This document shows positions 25,450 through 34,525 of a stretch of 64,000 nt of DNA, piece after piece. Positions within the stretch are counted from its first letter, which is position 1. Each line of letters begins with the position of its first letter. Made by a program: the position numbers and the translations under genes. The stretch is from JAWKRB01 sp041389885. GTDB taxonomy: Bacteria > Myxococcota_A > Polyangia > Polyangiales > Ga0077539. The stretch spans positions 81,760 through 145,759 of the forward strand of contig JAWKRB010000021.1 in NCBI GenBank assembly GCA_041389885.1, read 5' to 3'. The notes beneath the pieces are model-generated. The model had not been told where the DNA came from. It made no database searches and was given only the letters and a program-made list of their open reading frames with translations.

Positions 25450-26574
25450 TCAGCCGAGGAGCGCGAGGTCGTCTTTGTGCACGGCCTCGTCGCCGTGGTG
25501 CACCCCGAGGAGCTCGCTGATCTCGCGGGTGTTCCTCCCGCGGATGCGCTCCATCTCCAGGGCCCCGTAGGCGACGAGGCCCCGCGCGAAGGGCGCGCCG
25601 TCGAGGCCCTCGAGCTCGACGGGGTCGCCGCGGCGAAAGTCTCCGCGCACCGCGCGAACCCCAGAGGGGAGCAGCGAGCGGTTGCCCTCGACCAGCGCCT
25701 TGCGCGCGCCGTCGTCGACCACGAGCGTGCCGCGGGCGCGGAGCGTGTGGGCGATCCAGTGCCGCCGCGCGGAGACCTTCTCGGCGCCGGCGAGAAAGAC
25801 GGTGCCGAGGTCCTCGCCGCGAAAGATGCGCGGCAGCGCGGCGGGCTCGCGGCCCGAGGCCACGAAGGCCATGGCGCCGGCGTCGTTGGCCGCGCGGGCC
25901 GCGCGGAGCTTGGTGATCATTCCCCCTTTGCCCCGCGCGGAGGTGTCGCTGCGCACGAAGCGGTCGACCCCGCGGTCGCCGGGAGAGACCACCGAGACCC
26001 GCCGTCCCTCGTCGTCGAGGAGCCCGGGCGCGACGGAGAGCATCACCAGCACGTCGGCCTGCACGAGGTTGGCGACCTGCGCCGACAGCGAGTCGTTGTC
26101 GCCGAAGGCGATCTCGTCGACGCTGACCGTGTCGTTCTCGTTGATCACGGGAATGGCTCGCCGCGCGCAGAGCGCGTCGATGGCCCCGCGGGCGTTGAGG
26201 TACCTCTGGCGGTCGGCGAAATCGGCGTGGGTGAGCAGCACCTGCGCCGCGGTGCGCCCGTGCGCCGCGAGGGCCTCGGACCACAGGCGAATGAGGGCCC
26301 CCTGCCCCGCCGCGGCGCAGGCCTGGAGCGCGTCCATGCGCTTGGGCCGCGCGCTGAGCTTGAGCGCCTCGACGCCGAGGGCGATGGCGCCCGAAGACAC
26401 CACGAGCATCCTGCGCTGGGGGTCGGCGGCGAGGGAGGCGATGTCGGCGGCGAGGGAGGCGAGCACGGCGCCCTCGATGCGCCCGTCGTCGTCGGTGAGC
26501 ACGCCGCTGCCGACCTTGACCACCACGGTGCGCGCGTCTCGGAGCCTCGTCACGAGCTCAGATCTGGGGTTCAC
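25450..26574 (-). CDS. proB: Glutamate 5-kinase
   Basis: ProB phosphorylates glutamate, the first step of proline synthesis. The amino-acid-kinase domain (about residues 10-260) has VVKVGSGVLT, SSGAIALGVE, the glutamate-binding NENDTVSVDEI and FGDNDSLSAQVA, and SARGKGGMITKLRAA. A C-terminal PUA domain (about 280-365) follows, as in the E. coli enzyme. I chose GTG 26574; a TTG at 26598 with a GGATGAG site in front is an alternative. It is divergent from proC; proA is not in the window. Confidence 0.93.
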   Translation of the reverse strand: MNPRSELVTRLRDARTVVVKVGSGVLTDDDGRIEGAVLASLAADIASLAADPQRRMLVVSSGAIALGVEALKLSARPKRMDALQACAAAGQGALIRLWSEALAAHGRTAAQVLLTHADFADRQRYLNARGAIDALCARRAIPVINENDTVSVDEIAFGDNDSLSAQVANLVQADVLVMLSVAPGLLDDEGRRVSVVSPGDRGVDRFVRSDTSARGKGGMITKLRAARAANDAGAMAFVASGREPAALPRIFRGEDLGTVFLAGAEKVSARRHWIAHTLRARGTLVVDDGARKALVEGNRSLLPSGVRAVRGDFRRGDPVELEGLDGAPFARGLVAYGALEMERIRGRNTREISELLGVHHGDEAVHKDDLALLG

Positions 26575-26638
26575 GGGCGATCGATTAGCACCAGACAAGG
26601 CGTCTCATCCAGGTGCGTGTATTCTCCCGCGCCCAACG

Positions 26639-27469
26639 ATGCTGGCAGGAAAGCGATTCGCGTTCGTCGGAGCTGGAAACATGGCGGAGGCCCTCATTCG
26701 AGGCCTCCTCGCGTCGGGCACGGTGACGGGAGAGGACATCTCCGTCTCGGGCCGCCGCCGGGAGCGCACCCAGCGCACCGCCGAGCGCCTGGGCGTGCAC
26801 GCCGCGGCCGACAACGCCGAGTGCGTGCAGGCCGCCGACGTGGTGATGCTCTGCGTGAAGCCGCAGGTGATGGCGCCGGTGCTCGCCGAGGTGGGCGCGG
26901 TGATCCCCTCGGGGGCGCTGGTGATCTCGGTGGCGGCGGGGATCTCCGCGGGCGCCATCGAGTCGCACCTGCGCGCGGGGGCGCGGGTGGTGCGCTCGAT
27001 GCCGAACACGGGCGCGATCGTGCGGCAGAGCGCGACGGCCATCGCGGGGGGCGCCAACGCCACCGAGGCCGACCTCTCCGCGGCGCGCGCGGTGTTCGAC
27101 AGCGTGGGGCGCACGGTGGTGGTCGACGAGGTGCACCTCAACGCGGTGACGGGGCTCTCGGGCAGCGGCCCGGCGTACATCTTTCTGATCATCGACGCGC
27201 TGGCCGACGCCGGGGTGAAGGTCGGGCTCTCGCGCGACGTGGCGATGGAGCTCGCGGCGCAGACCGTGATGGGCAGCGCGCAGGTGCTCCTCCAGACCGG
27301 CGAGCACCCCGGGCGCCTCAAGGACCAGGTGACCTCCCCCGGCGGCACGGCCATCGCGGGCATCGCGACCCTCGAGGCCGGCGGCCTTCGCACCACGCTG
27401 ATCAACGCCGTCGAGGTCGCGACGGGGCGCGCGCGGGAGCTCGGCGAGGCCTACTCGAACCGGGGTTGA
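26639..27469 (+). CDS. proC: Pyrroline-5-carboxylate reductase
   Basis: ProC reduces pyrroline-5-carboxylate to proline with NAD(P)H. The 276-residue protein is full length, with the Rossmann motif FVGAGNMAEALI, CVKPQ, VRSMPNTGAIV and the active-site loop TGLSGSGPAYIFLI. It closes with DQVTSPGGTAIAG and ATGRARELGEAY. ATG 26639 has no clear Shine-Dalgarno site, so a leaderless or weakly initiated transcript is possible. It is divergent from proB, with 64 bases between starts. A hydrolase gene overlaps or directly follows it. Confidence 0.95.
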   Translation: MLAGKRFAFVGAGNMAEALIRGLLASGTVTGEDISVSGRRRERTQRTAERLGVHAAADNAECVQAADVVMLCVKPQVMAPVLAEVGAVIPSGALVISVAAGISAGAIESHLRAGARVVRSMPNTGAIVRQSATAIAGGANATEADLSAARAVFDSVGRTVVVDEVHLNAVTGLSGSGPAYIFLIIDALADAGVKVGLSRDVAMELAAQTVMGSAQVLLQTGEHPGRLKDQVTSPGGTAIAGIATLEAGGLRTTLINAVEVATGRARELGEAYSNRG

Positions 27470-27471
27470 GC

Positions 27472-28467
27472 GTGCGCGTCCACGAGGCCGAGGTCACCCG
27501 CCACGAGGTGCCCAACGGCGATGGTTGGCTGCTCTCGCTGCGCCGCACGTCGCACCCCGCGCCGGAGCACGTCGCCGGCGGGGCCCCGCGGCGGCCGCTG
27601 CTCATCGTGCCGGGCTACGGGATGAATTCGTTCATCTTCGGGTTTCACCCCAGCGGGCGCTCCCTCGAGGAGCACCTGGCGTGGCGGGGCTTCGAGGTGT
27701 GGTCCGTCGACCTGCGCGCGCAGGGGAGGAGCAGGTCGCTGGGCGGCGAGGGCCCGCGGCGCTTCGGCCTCGACGCCCTGGCGCTGATCGACGTGCCCGC
27801 GGCCCTCGCGCACGTGCTCGCGTGCACCCGCACCGGCGCGACGCAGGTCGATGTCATCGGCGCGTCCCTCGGCGCGTCGCTGATGTTCGTGACCGCGGCG
27901 GTGCACGGCCACGCCGACCTCGGCTCCCTGGTCTCCTTCGGCGGACCGCTGCGCTGGGAGAGGGTCCACCCCGCCCTGCGCCTCGCCTTCGCGTCGCCCA
28001 CCCTCGCGGGGATGGTCCCCTTTCGAGGCACGCGCGCGATCGCGCGGCGGGCGCTCCCCCTGCTGACCCGGCTCCCCGCGCTGCTCTCGGTGTACCTCAA
28101 CACCTCGGTCACCGACGTCTCCCGCGCCGAGGAGATGATCGAGACCGTCGAGGACCCGATCCCTCAGATCAACGCCGAGATCGCGCGGTGGATCGCCGCG
28201 CGCGACCTCGTGGTGCGCGGGGTGAACGTCACCGACGCGGTGGCCGCCCTCCCCAACCCCCTGATGAGCGTTGTCGCCCTCGGAGACGGGATCGTTCCTC
28301 CGGAGACGGCGCGCTCGGCGCACGCGACGAGCCGCGCGAAGGCCCGCAAGCTGCTCGAGGTCGGCACCCCGGCCCTCCCGATGGCGCACGCCGACCTCTT
28401 CATCTCGCGCGTCTCGGAGGCCGAGGTGTTCGAGCCCCTGGCGCGCTGGCTCGCCGAGCAGCCCTGA
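27472..28467 (+). CDS. Alpha/beta hydrolase, PhaC-like
   Basis: The 331-residue product resembles class III polyhydroxyalkanoate synthases and related hydrolases: LLIVPGYGMNSFIFGF, VDLRAQGRS, and the nucleophile elbow DVIGASLGASL with Ser rather than the Cys of true synthases. VVALGDGIVPPETA (acid region) and PALPMAHADLF (His) follow. The Ser elbow argues for an esterase or lipase instead of a polymerase. GTG 27472 follows the proC stop by two bases; a TTG at 27466 overlaps the stop. The pair is probably translationally coupled. Confidence 0.8.
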   Translation: MRVHEAEVTRHEVPNGDGWLLSLRRTSHPAPEHVAGGAPRRPLLIVPGYGMNSFIFGFHPSGRSLEEHLAWRGFEVWSVDLRAQGRSRSLGGEGPRRFGLDALALIDVPAALAHVLACTRTGATQVDVIGASLGASLMFVTAAVHGHADLGSLVSFGGPLRWERVHPALRLAFASPTLAGMVPFRGTRAIARRALPLLTRLPALLSVYLNTSVTDVSRAEEMIETVEDPIPQINAEIARWIAARDLVVRGVNVTDAVAALPNPLMSVVALGDGIVPPETARSAHATSRAKARKLLEVGTPALPMAHADLFISRVSEAEVFEPLARWLAEQP

Positions 28468-28683
28468 TCAGCGAACGATCACGGTCCCCTGCACCACCGG
28501 CGGCGGCGCGGCGTAGACGGTCGGCTGCTGCACGTACACGGGCTGCGTGCGCACCACCACGGGCTGAGGACGCACGTACACCGGGCGCGGCTGGTAGACC
28601 ACGGCCCGACGGCGGACGAGGCAGCCGCCGAGGGTGGCGGCGAGGGAAGCGAGGACGATCGGTGCAACGAGCTTCTTCATCAT
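28468..28683 (-). CDS. Small Tyr/Val/Pro-rich lipoprotein
   Basis: The 71-residue product has a lipobox (LAATLGGC) and a mature part built of VYVRPQPVVV and VYVQQPTVY-type units rich in Tyr, Val, Pro and Gln. The two ATG codons at 28683 and 28680 are both possible, and AGGAG lies before the first. Its stop directly abuts that of the convergent PhaC-like gene. Similar short YxxP-rich lipoproteins occur in Myxococcota and other bacteria, with no known job. Confidence 0.6.
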   Translation of the reverse strand: MMKKLVAPIVLASLAATLGGCLVRRRAVVYQPRPVYVRPQPVVVRTQPVYVQQPTVYAAPPPVVQGTVIVR

Positions 28684-28801
28684 GGAGGGCTCCTTTCGGC
28701 GGGGAAGTCTGCCAAGGATCATCTACGTACACAAACCCTCGCACATTCCATCGCCGCGTGCGCCGTGCTAAGGGCCAGCGCCCTTCAGCACGAGAGCCAC
28801 C

Positions 28802-30244
28802 ATGAGCGACGACCCCTCCATGAGCGAATTCGCATCCCTCTTCGAGTCCACCGGGGCGAAGACCCCGAAGCGCGCAGACCTCCGCGTGGGCGCGCGCGCC
28901 GAGGGGACGGTCGCGAGGATCACCCGCGAGGCGGTGTTCCTCGAGCTCGACGCGAAGCGCCAGGCGTGGATCGACGCGCAGGAGCTCACCGGCCCCGACG
29001 GCGCGCTCACCGTGAAGCTCGGCGACACGGTGTCGGCGCACGTGGTCGAGGTCGACGCGCGCACCGGCGACGTGAAGCTCGGTCGCTCCCTCGGGCGCAA
29101 GGGCGACACCGCGTCGCTCGAGATCGCGCGGGAGCAGGGCATCGCCGTCGAGGGCAAGGTCGCCGCGGTGAACAAGGGCGGCGCCGAGGTGCACATCGAC
29201 GGCGTGCGGGCGTTCTGCCCGACCTCGCAGCTCGACGTTCGCTACGTCGCCGACCCGCAGAGCTTCGTCGGAAAGACCCTGCGCTTTCGCGTCACCGAGG
29301 TTCGCGAGGGCGGGCGCAACGTGGTGCTCTCGCGCCGCGCGGTGCTCGAGGCCGAGGCCCGCGAGGCGCTCGCGCACATCCTCAAGTCTCTCGCGCCGGG
29401 CGCGAACGTCACCGGCACCGTGTCGGGCGTGCGCGAGTTCGGCGCCTTCGTCGACCTCGGCGGCGCCGAGGGGCTCATCCCCGCGAGCGAGCTCTCGCAC
29501 GACTCGCAGGTGCGCCCCGGCGACGTGCTCAAGATCGGCGACGTGGTCAGCGTGCAGGTGAAGGAGCTCCGTGAGAAAGACGGCGAGACCCGCATCACCC
29601 TCTCGCTCAAGGCCCTGAGCGCCGACCCCTGGGACGCCCTCGCCGCGCTCGCGCCGGTGGGCAAGGTCGTCGCCGGCACCGTGACCCGCCTCGCGGATTT
29701 CGGCGCGTTCATTCGCGTCGCCGCGGGCGTCGAGGGGCTGCTCCACGTGTCGGAGCTCCCGGGCCGCGCGGCACACCCGTCGCAGTCGCTCGAGGTGGGT
29801 CAGTCGATCCTCGTCGCGGTGAAGTCGGCCGACGCCGCCGCGCGCAAGATCTCCCTCACCCTCGCGCCCGAGGGCGCCGAGGCGGGCGCCGCGGTGGGCG
29901 GCGTCGGGCTCGTCGTGGGCAGCATCGTGAAGGTCACCGTCGACCGCATCGAGAGCTTCGGGCTCTTCGTGCAGGTCGAGGGCTCGCGCAGCCGCGGCGG
30001 GCGCGGGCTCGTGCCCGTCGCCGAGCTCGGCCTGCCCCGCGGCGCCGACCTGCGCAAGCACTACCCCGAGGGCACGGCCTTCGAGGCCAAGGTCCTCGAG
30101 ACCGGCGAGGGGCGGCTGCGGCTCTCGGTGCGCAAGATCCGCGACGACGAGGAGCGAGCCGCGTACGAGGGCTACCGCACCACGGCGAAGGCGGGCGCGA
30201 AGGCGACCCTCGGCGACCTCATCAAGTCACGCGCCAGGCGCTGA
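28802..30244 (+). CDS. Multi-S1-domain RNA-binding protein (ribosomal protein S1-like)
   Basis: The 480-residue protein carries about five S1 (OB-fold) units. They begin near residue 30 (ARAEGTVARITREAVFLEL), 115 (EGKVAAVNKGGAEVHIDGV), 200 (VTGTVSGVREFGAFVDLG), 285 (VAGTVTRLADFGAFIRV) and 375 (VKVTVDRIESFGLFVQV). The GxFGAF(V/I) core and a VSEL/ASEL exit appear in the best-conserved ones. It binds RNA and may assist translation as an S1 homologue or paralogue. A separate canonical rpsA may lie elsewhere, so I leave the symbol blank. It stands alone with a GAGAGCC leader. Confidence 0.88.
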   Translation: MSDDPSMSEFASLFESTGAKTPKRADLRVGARAEGTVARITREAVFLELDAKRQAWIDAQELTGPDGALTVKLGDTVSAHVVEVDARTGDVKLGRSLGRKGDTASLEIAREQGIAVEGKVAAVNKGGAEVHIDGVRAFCPTSQLDVRYVADPQSFVGKTLRFRVTEVREGGRNVVLSRRAVLEAEAREALAHILKSLAPGANVTGTVSGVREFGAFVDLGGAEGLIPASELSHDSQVRPGDVLKIGDVVSVQVKELREKDGETRITLSLKALSADPWDALAALAPVGKVVAGTVTRLADFGAFIRVAAGVEGLLHVSELPGRAAHPSQSLEVGQSILVAVKSADAAARKISLTLAPEGAEAGAAVGGVGLVVGSIVKVTVDRIESFGLFVQVEGSRSRGGRGLVPVAELGLPRGADLRKHYPEGTAFEAKVLETGEGRLRLSVRKIRDDEERAAYEGYRTTAKAGAKATLGDLIKSRARR

Positions 30245-30322
30245 CGCACGAAGCCCCCGGCGCGTGGGCAGGTCCGTGGATCTGCCTCGCCCGAGGGCCT
30301 CCCATGCAACGCGCGGTCGAGG

Positions 30323-31033
30323 TCAGTCGAGGGGGACGGGGCAGCTGAAGACCTCGGCCTGCTGGTACATCCCGATCACGGAGCCGAGGCCGAAGACCAG
30401 CAGCACGGCGAAGAGCGTGAGGCTGATGACCTGCATCTGCCGCGAGGCCTTGGGCGAGGCCGCGAGGCCGTTGATGAAGGCCGCGGTGTAGACGCCGTTG
30501 GCGAGGTGGTAGGCGATGCCGATGACGCCGAGGGTGTAGACCACCAGCGTCGGGGGGTGGTGGCGCATGTGCCCGGCGAGGTCGCAGAACTCCTCGTGGC
30601 CGGTGGGGTTGCCGAGGGCGGGCTTGATGCGCGCGAGGAAGATGTGCGCGCCGAGAAAGCCCATGAGGCCCAGCGCCGAGAGCCGCTGCAGGAGGTACTT
30701 CGCGTTGCCGAAGAACTTGTACCCGTTGGGCTTCGTCATGCGGATGCGGCGCAGGCCCCAGAGGGTGTGCAGCACCAGCGGACCGAGCACCACGAGGCTC
30801 ACGAGCCACGACGAGACGCCGTTGCCCACGTAGGTCGAGGTGCCGTCGACGACGCGGACGTCGGTGACGTGCGCGGCCCACGCCTCGCGGCCGGCCCACA
30901 CGTAGAGGTTCTCCCAAAGGTGCCAGACGGTCCATACGCCCAGGGGCGCGAGCGCCAACACAGACCCGAGCCTCGGCAAGAGGCCCCCGCGACCCGCCGC
31001 GACCTCGACCTCACCGTGCACTGCCTCAGACAT
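30323..31033 (-). CDS. sdhC: Succinate dehydrogenase cytochrome b subunit (b558 type)
   Basis: This 236-residue membrane protein has five hydrophobic helices and the heme-ligand and quinone-site His pattern of the Bacillus-type SdhC (about 200 residues): VWHLWENL near residue 37, VLHTLWGLR, GFLGAHIFLARI, HHPPTLVVYTLG and IAYHLANGVYTAAF. Fe-S and flavoprotein subunits would be expected downstream, but the next leftward gene is not sdhA and the downstream gene converges, so it is separated from them here. ATG 31033 has GAGGAGAG in front. The open frame extends far upstream in antisense to fba and was rejected. Confidence 0.85.
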   Translation of the reverse strand: MSEAVHGEVEVAAGRGGLLPRLGSVLALAPLGVWTVWHLWENLYVWAGREAWAAHVTDVRVVDGTSTYVGNGVSSWLVSLVVLGPLVLHTLWGLRRIRMTKPNGYKFFGNAKYLLQRLSALGLMGFLGAHIFLARIKPALGNPTGHEEFCDLAGHMRHHPPTLVVYTLGVIGIAYHLANGVYTAAFINGLAASPKASRQMQVISLTLFAVLLVFGLGSVIGMYQQAEVFSCPVPLD

Positions 31034-31237
31034 CTCTGACCCTCTCCTCGCTACGCGCGCTCGCACGAAGCGGCGCTGTCTTCGGGCGCGTACCCTTCTC
31101 ACGGCGACGCGCCCCATGCAATCCCTCTGCGCGGACGGCGTTGCAGAACCGCGGCGGGGTCGGTTACACATCGACGCCGCCGCGGCGACCGCACGCCCTC
31201 TCAGCGTGTGGTCCGCGAGGAGGAGCGACTCGAACTC

Positions 31238-32161
31238 ATGGCTCACACCGATCGCGTACGTCAGATTCTGTCGTGGTACGGCAGCGACAGCCCGGGCACG
31301 CGGGCGAACATCTCGCGCCTGCTCAATCATGGGCGCCTCGCGGGCACTGGCAAGCTCGTGATCCTCCCGGTGGATCAGGGCTTCGAGCACGGCCCCGCCC
31401 GCTCGTTCTCGCCGAACCCCGCGGGCTACGACCCCGACTACCACGCGCAGCTCGCCATCGACGCCGGCTGCAACGCCTACGCGGCGCCGCTGGGCTTCAT
31501 CGAGGCCGTGGCCGACCGCTTCGCGGGGGAGATCCCGCTGATCCTCAAGCTGAACAACAGCGACTCGCTGTCGAAGGGCCACTCGCCCTGCTCGGCGATC
31601 ACGGGCTCGGTCGACGACGCGGTGCGCCTGGGCTGCGCGGCCATCGGCTTCACGATCTACCCCGGCTCCGCCGACCGGAACGTGATGTACGAGGAGTTCC
31701 GCGAGATCACCGCCGAGGCCAAGGCCTCGGGCCTCGCCGTGGTGCTCTGGGCCTACCCCCGCGGCGAGGGCCTCGCCAAGGAGCACGAGCAGGCCGTCGA
31801 CGTGAGCGCCTACGCCGCGCAGATCTCCGCGCAGCTCGGCGCGCACATCATCAAGATCAAGCCCCCGAAGAACGTCATCGCGCAGGCCGAGGCGCAGAAG
31901 TCGTTCGAGAAGGCCGGCATCCCCACGGCCACCCTCACCGACCGCGTGCGCCACTGCGTGCAGTCGGCGTTCAACGGCAAGCGCATCCTGATCTTCTCGG
32001 GGGGCGAGGCCAAGGGCACCGACGCGGTGCTCGCCGAGGTGCGCGAGATCGCCGCGGGCGGCGCCTTCGGGTCCATCATGGGCCGCAACGCGTTCCAGCG
32101 TCCGCGCGAGGAGGCCATCCAGCTCCTGCACGACGTCATGGACATCTTTCGCGACGCCTGA
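31238..32161 (+). CDS. fbaB: Class I fructose-bisphosphate aldolase (FbaB/DhnA type)
   Basis: This aldolase splits fructose 1,6-bisphosphate through a Schiff base. The 307-residue protein shows GRLAGTGKLVILPVDQGFEHG, LKLNNSDSL, AIGFTIYPGS, VVLWAYPRGEG and the Lys-containing HIIKIKPP, plus the phosphate loop SGGEAKGTD and GRNAF near the end, as in E. coli FbaB. I chose ATG 31238; the frame also starts at GTG 31208, which carries ten extra residues. It diverges from sdhC and is followed 21 bases on by a membrane protein gene. Confidence 0.93.
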   Translation: MAHTDRVRQILSWYGSDSPGTRANISRLLNHGRLAGTGKLVILPVDQGFEHGPARSFSPNPAGYDPDYHAQLAIDAGCNAYAAPLGFIEAVADRFAGEIPLILKLNNSDSLSKGHSPCSAITGSVDDAVRLGCAAIGFTIYPGSADRNVMYEEFREITAEAKASGLAVVLWAYPRGEGLAKEHEQAVDVSAYAAQISAQLGAHIIKIKPPKNVIAQAEAQKSFEKAGIPTATLTDRVRHCVQSAFNGKRILIFSGGEAKGTDAVLAEVREIAAGGAFGSIMGRNAFQRPREEAIQLLHDVMDIFRDA

Positions 32162-32182
32162 TCGCTCCCCGCGCGCCCGCCG

Positions 32183-32707
32183 ATGCCCCCCGTCGCCTCC
32201 GCCGCGTGGCGCGCGCTGATCCTCCTGCTCCAGGCCCTCGCGCCGGGCCTCATGCCCCTCGCGGTGCGCCCCGACCCCGTCACCCCGCACCTCCTCGCCG
32301 CGCGCTGCGGCAGCGCCCTCGCGCTCCTCGCGCTCCTCGCGGCGATGGTGCTCTGGCTCTCCCGCGCGCGCCGTCACGCCGTGGGCGCGCTGCTCGGGCT
32401 CGCGACGCTGGGCGCGGCGATGGCGTGCGCGCTGCGCTTCCCCTCCGCGCGCTGGCCGCTGGGCGCGGGGGTGCTGGTGGTGGGTCCCTTGCTGTGGCTG
32501 ACCCTCCTCGCCGCAGCGCGCACGACCCAGCGCCCGCGGCTGCGCCTCGCGCTCACCGCGCTGTGGTTCGTCGGGCTGATGGCCGACGCCTACACGGCCC
32601 GCGGCTCGATTCGCCACGCCATGGCGCCGCCCCCCGAGGCGAGCCCGGTCGAGGCCGAGCTCCCCGACGCGACGATCCCCCTCGTCGACGCGACGCTGAG
32701 CGACTAA
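32183..32707 (+). CDS. Small membrane protein of unknown function
   Basis: The 174-residue protein has about four hydrophobic helices (ALILLLQALAPGLMPLAV; ALALLALLAAMVLWLS; GALLGLATLGAAMACAL; LVVGPLLWLTLLAAA) and a soluble Pro/Glu-rich C-terminal tail. No family is recognised. It follows the aldolase by 21 bases and precedes the DUF423 gene by 13 bases, so the three are probably co-transcribed. Confidence 0.6.
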   Translation: MPPVASAAWRALILLLQALAPGLMPLAVRPDPVTPHLLAARCGSALALLALLAAMVLWLSRARRHAVGALLGLATLGAAMACALRFPSARWPLGAGVLVVGPLLWLTLLAAARTTQRPRLRLALTALWFVGLMADAYTARGSIRHAMAPPPEASPVEAELPDATIPLVDATLSD

Positions 32708-32720
32708 GGATCCCTGCTCG

Positions 32721-33083
32721 ATGGCAAAGCTATGGATGACGATCGGCGCGGTGAACGGGTTCGTCTCCGTCGCCGCCGGGGCCTTCGGCGCGCACGGTCT
32801 CAAGCGTCGGATCTCCGAGCAGATGCTCGCGCACTGGGAGACCGCCGCGCGCTACCAGATGATGCACGCGCTCGCGCTCCTCGCGGTGGCGGCCCTCGCC
32901 GAGTCGCGGGGCGAGGCGATGAACGGCGCGGGGTGGTCGTTCACCGCGGGCATCGTGGTGTTCAGCGGGAGCCTGTATGTGCTCGCGCTCACGGGCGTGA
33001 CGAAGCTCGGGATGATCACGCCCCTGGGCGGCCTCGCGCTGCTCGCGGGGTGGCTGCTCGTGCTGCGCGCGTCGCTCGCGTAG
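32721..33083 (+). CDS. DUF423 family membrane protein
   Basis: The 120-residue protein has the start motif GAVNGFVSVAAGAFGAHGLK and the later FSGSLYVLALTGVTKLGMITPLGG typical of DUF423 (YgdD-like) proteins, with four membrane helices. The family has no proven function. It follows the small membrane protein gene in a likely operon. Confidence 0.88.
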   Translation: MAKLWMTIGAVNGFVSVAAGAFGAHGLKRRISEQMLAHWETAARYQMMHALALLAVAALAESRGEAMNGAGWSFTAGIVVFSGSLYVLALTGVTKLGMITPLGGLALLAGWLLVLRASLA

Positions 33084-33090
33084 AGGGCCC

Positions 33091-33666
33091 TCAGCGCGAG
33101 GGCACGAGCCAGCGCAGCTGCGCCCAGCCGGGCTCGCGCTGCCGCGAGACCGGGAGCGACTTGAGCCGCGTGCGCGCGTCGCCCTCGATCATCAGCCGCG
33201 CGCGGTGGTGCATGCGCCCCGCGTGCTCGACGGGCTTCTTCGCCTCGGGGCCGAGGCCGCGGAGGAACTCGCTCCCCGGCGAGAGGTCGCCCTTGCGGAG
33301 CCACTGAGGTCGCGAGGCCGCCGCGGGCTGCTCGTCGCGCACCACGCGCTCGAACTGCTCGACGCGCACGCCCACGAAGAGAAAGCACCGGGTCGGGTCG
33401 AAGATCCCGTCGCTCACGCCGCCGATGGCGCAGTCGACGCTCCACACCTCGTCGACGAAGGCCTCCAGGGCGAGCTCGTAGCGCTGGCGGTCGGGGTCGT
33501 TGAGCTTGTGGCGGGGAACGCCCTCGCTCAGGCGCGCGTAGACCTCGCTCGCGCTGGCGGAGGGCTCGAGGCCCAGCCGGGCGTGAAAGCGGGCGACGAC
33601 GGCCTGCGCCGCGTCGGGTTCCACGGGGAGCCCGACGCAGATGCGGTGATAGATCTCGTAGAGCAT
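33091..33666 (-). CDS. Uncharacterised protein
   Basis: The 191-residue product starts at ATG 33666 with MLYEIYHRICVGLP. It contains helical segments (DAAQAVVARFHARLGLE, RYELALEAFVDEVWSV) and a strand-rich stretch ending in LMIEGDARTRLKSLP, with no signal or membrane helix. No family is recognised. It is convergent with the DUF423 gene (7 bases) and divergent from the repeat-rich gene at 33838. Confidence 0.55.
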   Translation of the reverse strand: MLYEIYHRICVGLPVEPDAAQAVVARFHARLGLEPSASASEVYARLSEGVPRHKLNDPDRQRYELALEAFVDEVWSVDCAIGGVSDGIFDPTRCFLFVGVRVEQFERVVRDEQPAAASRPQWLRKGDLSPGSEFLRGLGPEAKKPVEHAGRMHHRARLMIEGDARTRLKSLPVSRQREPGWAQLRWLVPSR

Positions 33667-33837
33667 GGGGTGGGGCCGAGGGCGTCTAGCACAGGGCCCC
33701 GCCGAGCCGCTACGGGACCCCGCGTCCCGCTTGCAGCGCAGGCACACCGCGGGTAGAAGTCGCGCCGCCCCATGGCGACCCTGGAACACCCCACGGGCCG
33801 CGCCGGGCGATACCCGCACGCTTGTGAGGTTTGCACC

Positions 33838-34452
33838 ATGGACCGTCCCCGTAATGACCGTGAGCTCCGCGACTTGTTGACCTACCTCCGCGACTCGTTT
33901 CAAGACTCCGCGCGTCGTATCGACGACTACCTCGCCCGCGTCGACGGCGCCCGCCCCGAGGCCCGCCCCGAGGCCCGCCCCGAGGTCCGCCGCGAGCGCA
34001 CCTGGCGGGATGACCGCGACGCGCACGGCACCCGTGACGCGCACGGCGCCCGCGACGCGGGGCCCGCCCGTGACGACCGCGCGCCCCGCGGCCCGGCCGT
34101 CGAGCGCGGCGCCGACGCGGCCCCCGGCGGCTTCGTGCACGAGTCCCTCGAGAAGCTCCGCGAGGAGGTCCGCTGGATCTCGCAGGAGGCCCCCTCGATG
34201 GACGCCCCCCTGCTGCGGCTCTACATCGAGGCCGTGACCGCCGAGACGCGCGGGCTGCAGAGCCGCGCGGGCGACCCCGCCGACGGCGACATCGCCGCGA
34301 AGATCATGCGCGCCCTCACCGCGATCGTGAGCGAGCACCGCCCCGGCCACGTGTACGGCCTCGCGCGGCACCACCAGGCCGACTGGGACGACATCGACTC
34401 GCCGCGCCCGCGGCGAGATCCGCACCTTCCCCAGCAGCGGCGGCCCCGGTGA
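33838..34452 (+). CDS. Arg/Asp-rich low-complexity protein
   Basis: The 204-residue product starts at ATG 33838 after a GTGAGG site. It begins with a helix (RNDRELRDLLTYLRDSFQDSARRIDDYL). A low-complexity middle of EARP units and D/R/H/G/T repeats (RDAHGTRDAHGARDA) follows, then a helical part (EKLREEVRWISQEAP, IEAVTAETRGLQ, GDIAAKIMRALTAIV). The C-terminus is Arg/Pro/His-rich. No family is recognised. A perfect 11-base hairpin follows the stop. Confidence 0.5.
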   Translation: MDRPRNDRELRDLLTYLRDSFQDSARRIDDYLARVDGARPEARPEARPEVRRERTWRDDRDAHGTRDAHGARDAGPARDDRAPRGPAVERGADAAPGGFVHESLEKLREEVRWISQEAPSMDAPLLRLYIEAVTAETRGLQSRAGDPADGDIAAKIMRALTAIVSEHRPGHVYGLARHHQADWDDIDSPRPRRDPHLPQQRRPR

Positions 34453-34491
34453 CCGAGGTCACCGCGGAGAACTGAGCCCTTCGACTCGAGC

Positions 34492-34518
34492 GGCTCCCGC
34501 GAAGCGCTCGCGGGAGCC
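34492..34518. terminator. Bidirectional terminator-like hairpin
   Basis: A perfect 11-base stem (GGCTCCCGCGA and its complement) with a 5-base loop lies between the convergent Arg/Asp-rich and thioredoxin-like genes. A short T-run (GTTTC) lies to its right. Confidence 0.6.
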
Positions 34519-34525
34519 CAGAGTT

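Noticed and set aside
31034..32803. Upstream extension of the sdhC open frame across the aldolase gene
   Set aside because: It reads antisense to a clear aldolase gene; ATG 31033 has a strong ribosome-binding site and gives the family length.
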